Source: a bacterium (GTDB lineage: Bacteria > Bacillota_I > Bacilli_A > RF39 > UBA660). Taken from it: a stretch of 8,525 nt of DNA. Position 1 is the stretch's first letter; each line of letters starts with the position of its first letter. Under the pieces are notes generated by a model. That model ran no database searches and was not told the origin of the DNA. It saw only the letters and a list, made by a program, of their open reading frames with translations. The stretch lies in contig JAQXIG010000092.1 of the NCBI GenBank assembly GCA_029007685.1, positions 1 through 8,525 of the forward strand. Direction: 5' to 3'. The translations under genes and the position numbers were made by a program. Below are positions 7,225 through 8,525 of this stretch, piece after piece.

Positions 7225-7252
7225 TATTTTATGTGAAAGAAAGGAAAGAGTG
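7225..7252 (-). promoter_or_regulatory. Sigma-K-like promoter candidate of the tyrosine-rich gene
   Basis: On the minus strand CATAAAATA (7233-7225) fits the Bacillus sigma-K -10 consensus CATANNNTA, and CAC (7252-7250) lies 16 nt upstream, matching the AC-type -35. A sigma-A reading is also possible (TAAAAT at 7231-7226, poor -35). Either puts the transcript start at about 7219, at the Shine-Dalgarno site, which is unusually tight. The -35 overlaps the first codons of the aminopeptidase gene. Confidence 0.35.
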
Positions 7253-7255
7253 AAA

Positions 7256-8368
7256 ATGAGTGAAAAGTTAAAAGAGCTAGCGAATATGGTAGTCGGCTAC
7301 TCTATCAATGTTCAAAAAAATGAGAAGGTATTGATTACCACTCAATCATTACAAACTAGGGAGTTTATTTCTTACTTAATTGAAGAGATTTATCATTGTG
7401 GAGGGATACCTGTAGTAAAAATGAGTGATCCAATTTTATCTTCACAGTTAGCAGAAGGAAATACAGATGAAAGAATTCAACTTCTTAAAAAGTTACAAGA
7501 AGAAGAAGTAGAAAATTATGACTCTTTTATTAGTATTGCCTATGGAATAAACGATTATGAAACCAAAAATGTGCCTGTATCGATGCTAAAGAAATTAAAA
7601 AAAGCAACTGAGAAGAGTCATGATATTCGGATAAATCAGAGAAAATGGGTTATTTTGAATTTTCCATCACCACTAGATGGGCATAAAGCTAAAATGTCTA
7701 CACGTGAATTTGAAAAATTTTCGTTAGATGTAATGACCGTTGATTATCGTAAAATGAGTCGTTTAATTCAACCACTTAAAGATTTAATGGACAAAACAGA
7801 TAAAGTTAGAATTGTCTCTCCTGGAACTGATTTGACTTTCAGTATCAAGGGAATGAAGAGTATTCCTTGTACCGGGGAGAAAAATATTCCAGATGGTGAA
7901 CTTTATACAGCTCCAGTTAAGAATAGTGTCAATGGAACACTTACATATAATACACCAAGTCCATATCAAGGCAATGTGTTTCATCATGTTTCTTTGAAGT
8001 TTCAAAATGGAAAAATTGTGAAGGCTACTTGTGATGAAGGTAATGAAAAATTAAATGAGATTTTTGATACGGATGAAGGAGCTCGTTATGTTGGAGAATT
8101 TTCCTTAGGATTTAACCCTAAAATTCTTTATCCAATGGGAGATATCTTATATGATGAGAAAATTTTAGGTAGTCTTCATTTTACACCAGGGCAAGCTTAT
8201 AGGGATTGTTATAATGGGAATGATTCAGGGATTCATTGGGACATGGTACTAATTCAAAGACAAGATTACGGTGGGGGAGAGATCTATTTTGATGATGTGT
8301 TAATTCGTAAAGATGGATTGTTTGTTTTAGATGAGTTGAAGCCACTGAATTTTGATTATAGAGAATAA
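7256..8368 (+). CDS. Family M29 metallo-aminopeptidase (AmpS/AmpT type)
   Basis: M29 enzymes are cytoplasmic, two-metal aminopeptidases that remove N-terminal residues from peptides. The protein is 370 residues from the ATG, close to the 370-410 typical of the family. The N-terminal half (to about 180) is the family's cap/dimerisation region, 'VGYSINVQKNEKVLI' being typical of its start. The C-terminal half carries the expected metal ligands in order: Glu215 (IPDGELYTAP), Glu281 (GEFSLGFNP), His308 and Tyr315 (GSLHFTPGQAY), His327 and Asp329 (SGIHWDMVL), followed by 'YGGGEIYFDD'. All appear present, so the enzyme should be active. A GTG at 7250 is also in frame, but the purine-rich AAAGGAAAG (7240-7248) is better spaced for ATG 7256. 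It is divergent from the tyrosine-rich gene and ends in its own terminator. Exact substrate preference cannot be read from sequence. Confidence 0.95.
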   Translation: MSEKLKELANMVVGYSINVQKNEKVLITTQSLQTREFISYLIEEIYHCGGIPVVKMSDPILSSQLAEGNTDERIQLLKKLQEEEVENYDSFISIAYGINDYETKNVPVSMLKKLKKATEKSHDIRINQRKWVILNFPSPLDGHKAKMSTREFEKFSLDVMTVDYRKMSRLIQPLKDLMDKTDKVRIVSPGTDLTFSIKGMKSIPCTGEKNIPDGELYTAPVKNSVNGTLTYNTPSPYQGNVFHHVSLKFQNGKIVKATCDEGNEKLNEIFDTDEGARYVGEFSLGFNPKILYPMGDILYDEKILGSLHFTPGQAYRDCYNGNDSGIHWDMVLIQRQDYGGGEIYFDDVLIRKDGLFVLDELKPLNFDYRE

Positions 8369-8392
8369 GTCTAGGAAAACTAGACTTTTTTT
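8367..8392 (+). terminator. Rho-independent terminator of the aminopeptidase gene; insertion site of the intron
   Basis: AAGTCTAG (8367-8374) pairs with CTAGACTT (8380-8387) around a GAAAA loop. A run of seven T (8386-8392) follows. The last two bases of the TAA stop join the stem. The group II intron begins 2 nt after the T run. Confidence 0.85.
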
Positions 8393-8393
8393 G

Positions 8394-8525
8394 GTGTGCC
8401 GTGCATGGCATATATCTAGTTGGTGAAAGTCCAATACACGCGTAGGTATCGACGAAGTGTTAGGGAAGCACAAAGCATTAATGGTGACATTAGGGCCAAA
8501 GGAAGTGTGAAACAAAATCGAGGGC
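8394..8525 (+). mobile_element. 5' end of a group II intron, probably class C (IIC), cut by window edge
   Basis: The segment begins with GTGTGCC, fitting the group II 5' consensus GUGYG and, from memory, the start of the Oceanobacillus iheyensis IIC intron. Domain I-like elements follow in the expected order: stem TGCC/GGCA (8397-8400 with 8407-8410); hairpin TTGG/CCAA (8420-8423 with 8431-8434) around a TGAAAGT loop as in 'GGTGAAAGTCC'; 'CGCGTAGGTATCGACGAAG'; hairpin TAATG/CATTA (8479-8483 with 8488-8492) capped by a GTGA GNRA-type tetraloop; and 'AAAGGAAGTGTGAAAC'. The sequence lies directly after a terminator T run, the known target preference of class C introns. The reverse transcriptase/maturase gene and catalytic domain V, if present, would lie beyond 8525, so activity cannot be judged. 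Assignment to group II is firm; class C rests on location and 5' similarity. Confidence 0.85.

Noticed and set aside
7784..8005. Minus-strand 73-codon open frame
   Set aside because: It lies wholly inside the M29 gene, whose metal ligands span this region, and no ribosome binding site supports it.
8181..8411. Minus-strand 76-codon open frame
   Set aside because: It covers the end of the M29 gene, the terminator and the intron start, so it is a shadow frame.
8327..8515. Minus-strand 62-codon open frame
   Set aside because: It runs through the terminator and the structured intron RNA, and the product has no recognisable features.
8394..8525. Riboswitch or other cis-regulatory RNA leader
   Set aside because: The GTGTGCC start, GGTGAAAGTCC hairpin, GTGA-capped hairpin and position after a terminator fit a group II intron better than any riboswitch I know.

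Overview
This is an AT-rich window with Bacillota-like gene content. The standard code fits, because tryptophans read from TGG and no in-frame TGA is needed. Shine-Dalgarno sites are clear and promoters are of the sigma-A type. The SMC protein is about 980 residues, close to the short SMCs of Mollicutes and shorter than the roughly 1186 of Bacillus. Together these suggest a Bacilli lineage near the Mollicutes or Erysipelotrichia, such as uncultured gut Bacilli. The lineage is an inference; no rRNA is present.

Layout from left to right: (1) The 3' part of pnp (PNPase), lacking about 100 N-terminal residues. (2) A 92-residue protein of unknown function with its own strong promoter and terminator. 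(3) A membrane-anchored NodB-fold protein that has lost the catalytic motifs of polysaccharide deacetylases. (4) An unrecognised protein of about 196 residues with its own promoter, possibly also read from gene 3. (5) smc as a single-gene unit, without the rnc and ftsY neighbours common in Bacillota. (6) A small tyrosine-rich protein on the minus strand, convergent with smc and sharing a bidirectional terminator with it. Its composition resembles spore-coat proteins. (7) A family M29 aminopeptidase, divergent from gene 6 with only 48 nt between the two ATGs. (8) A terminator followed at once by the 5' end of a group II intron that runs off the window.

The genes do not form one pathway. RNA turnover (pnp), chromosome organisation (smc) and peptide degradation (M29) are housekeeping functions in separate short transcription units. 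The packing is tight: several terminator stems include stop codons, and predicted transcription starts lie only about 10 to 25 nt before the start codons.

The most noteworthy items are the group II intron placed directly after a terminator, which is the insertion habit of class C introns; the degenerate deacetylase with its unknown partner upstream of smc; and the tyrosine-rich protein with a sigma-K-like promoter overlapping the aminopeptidase start. I found no convincing new multi-gene system, tRNA, rRNA or CRISPR array.
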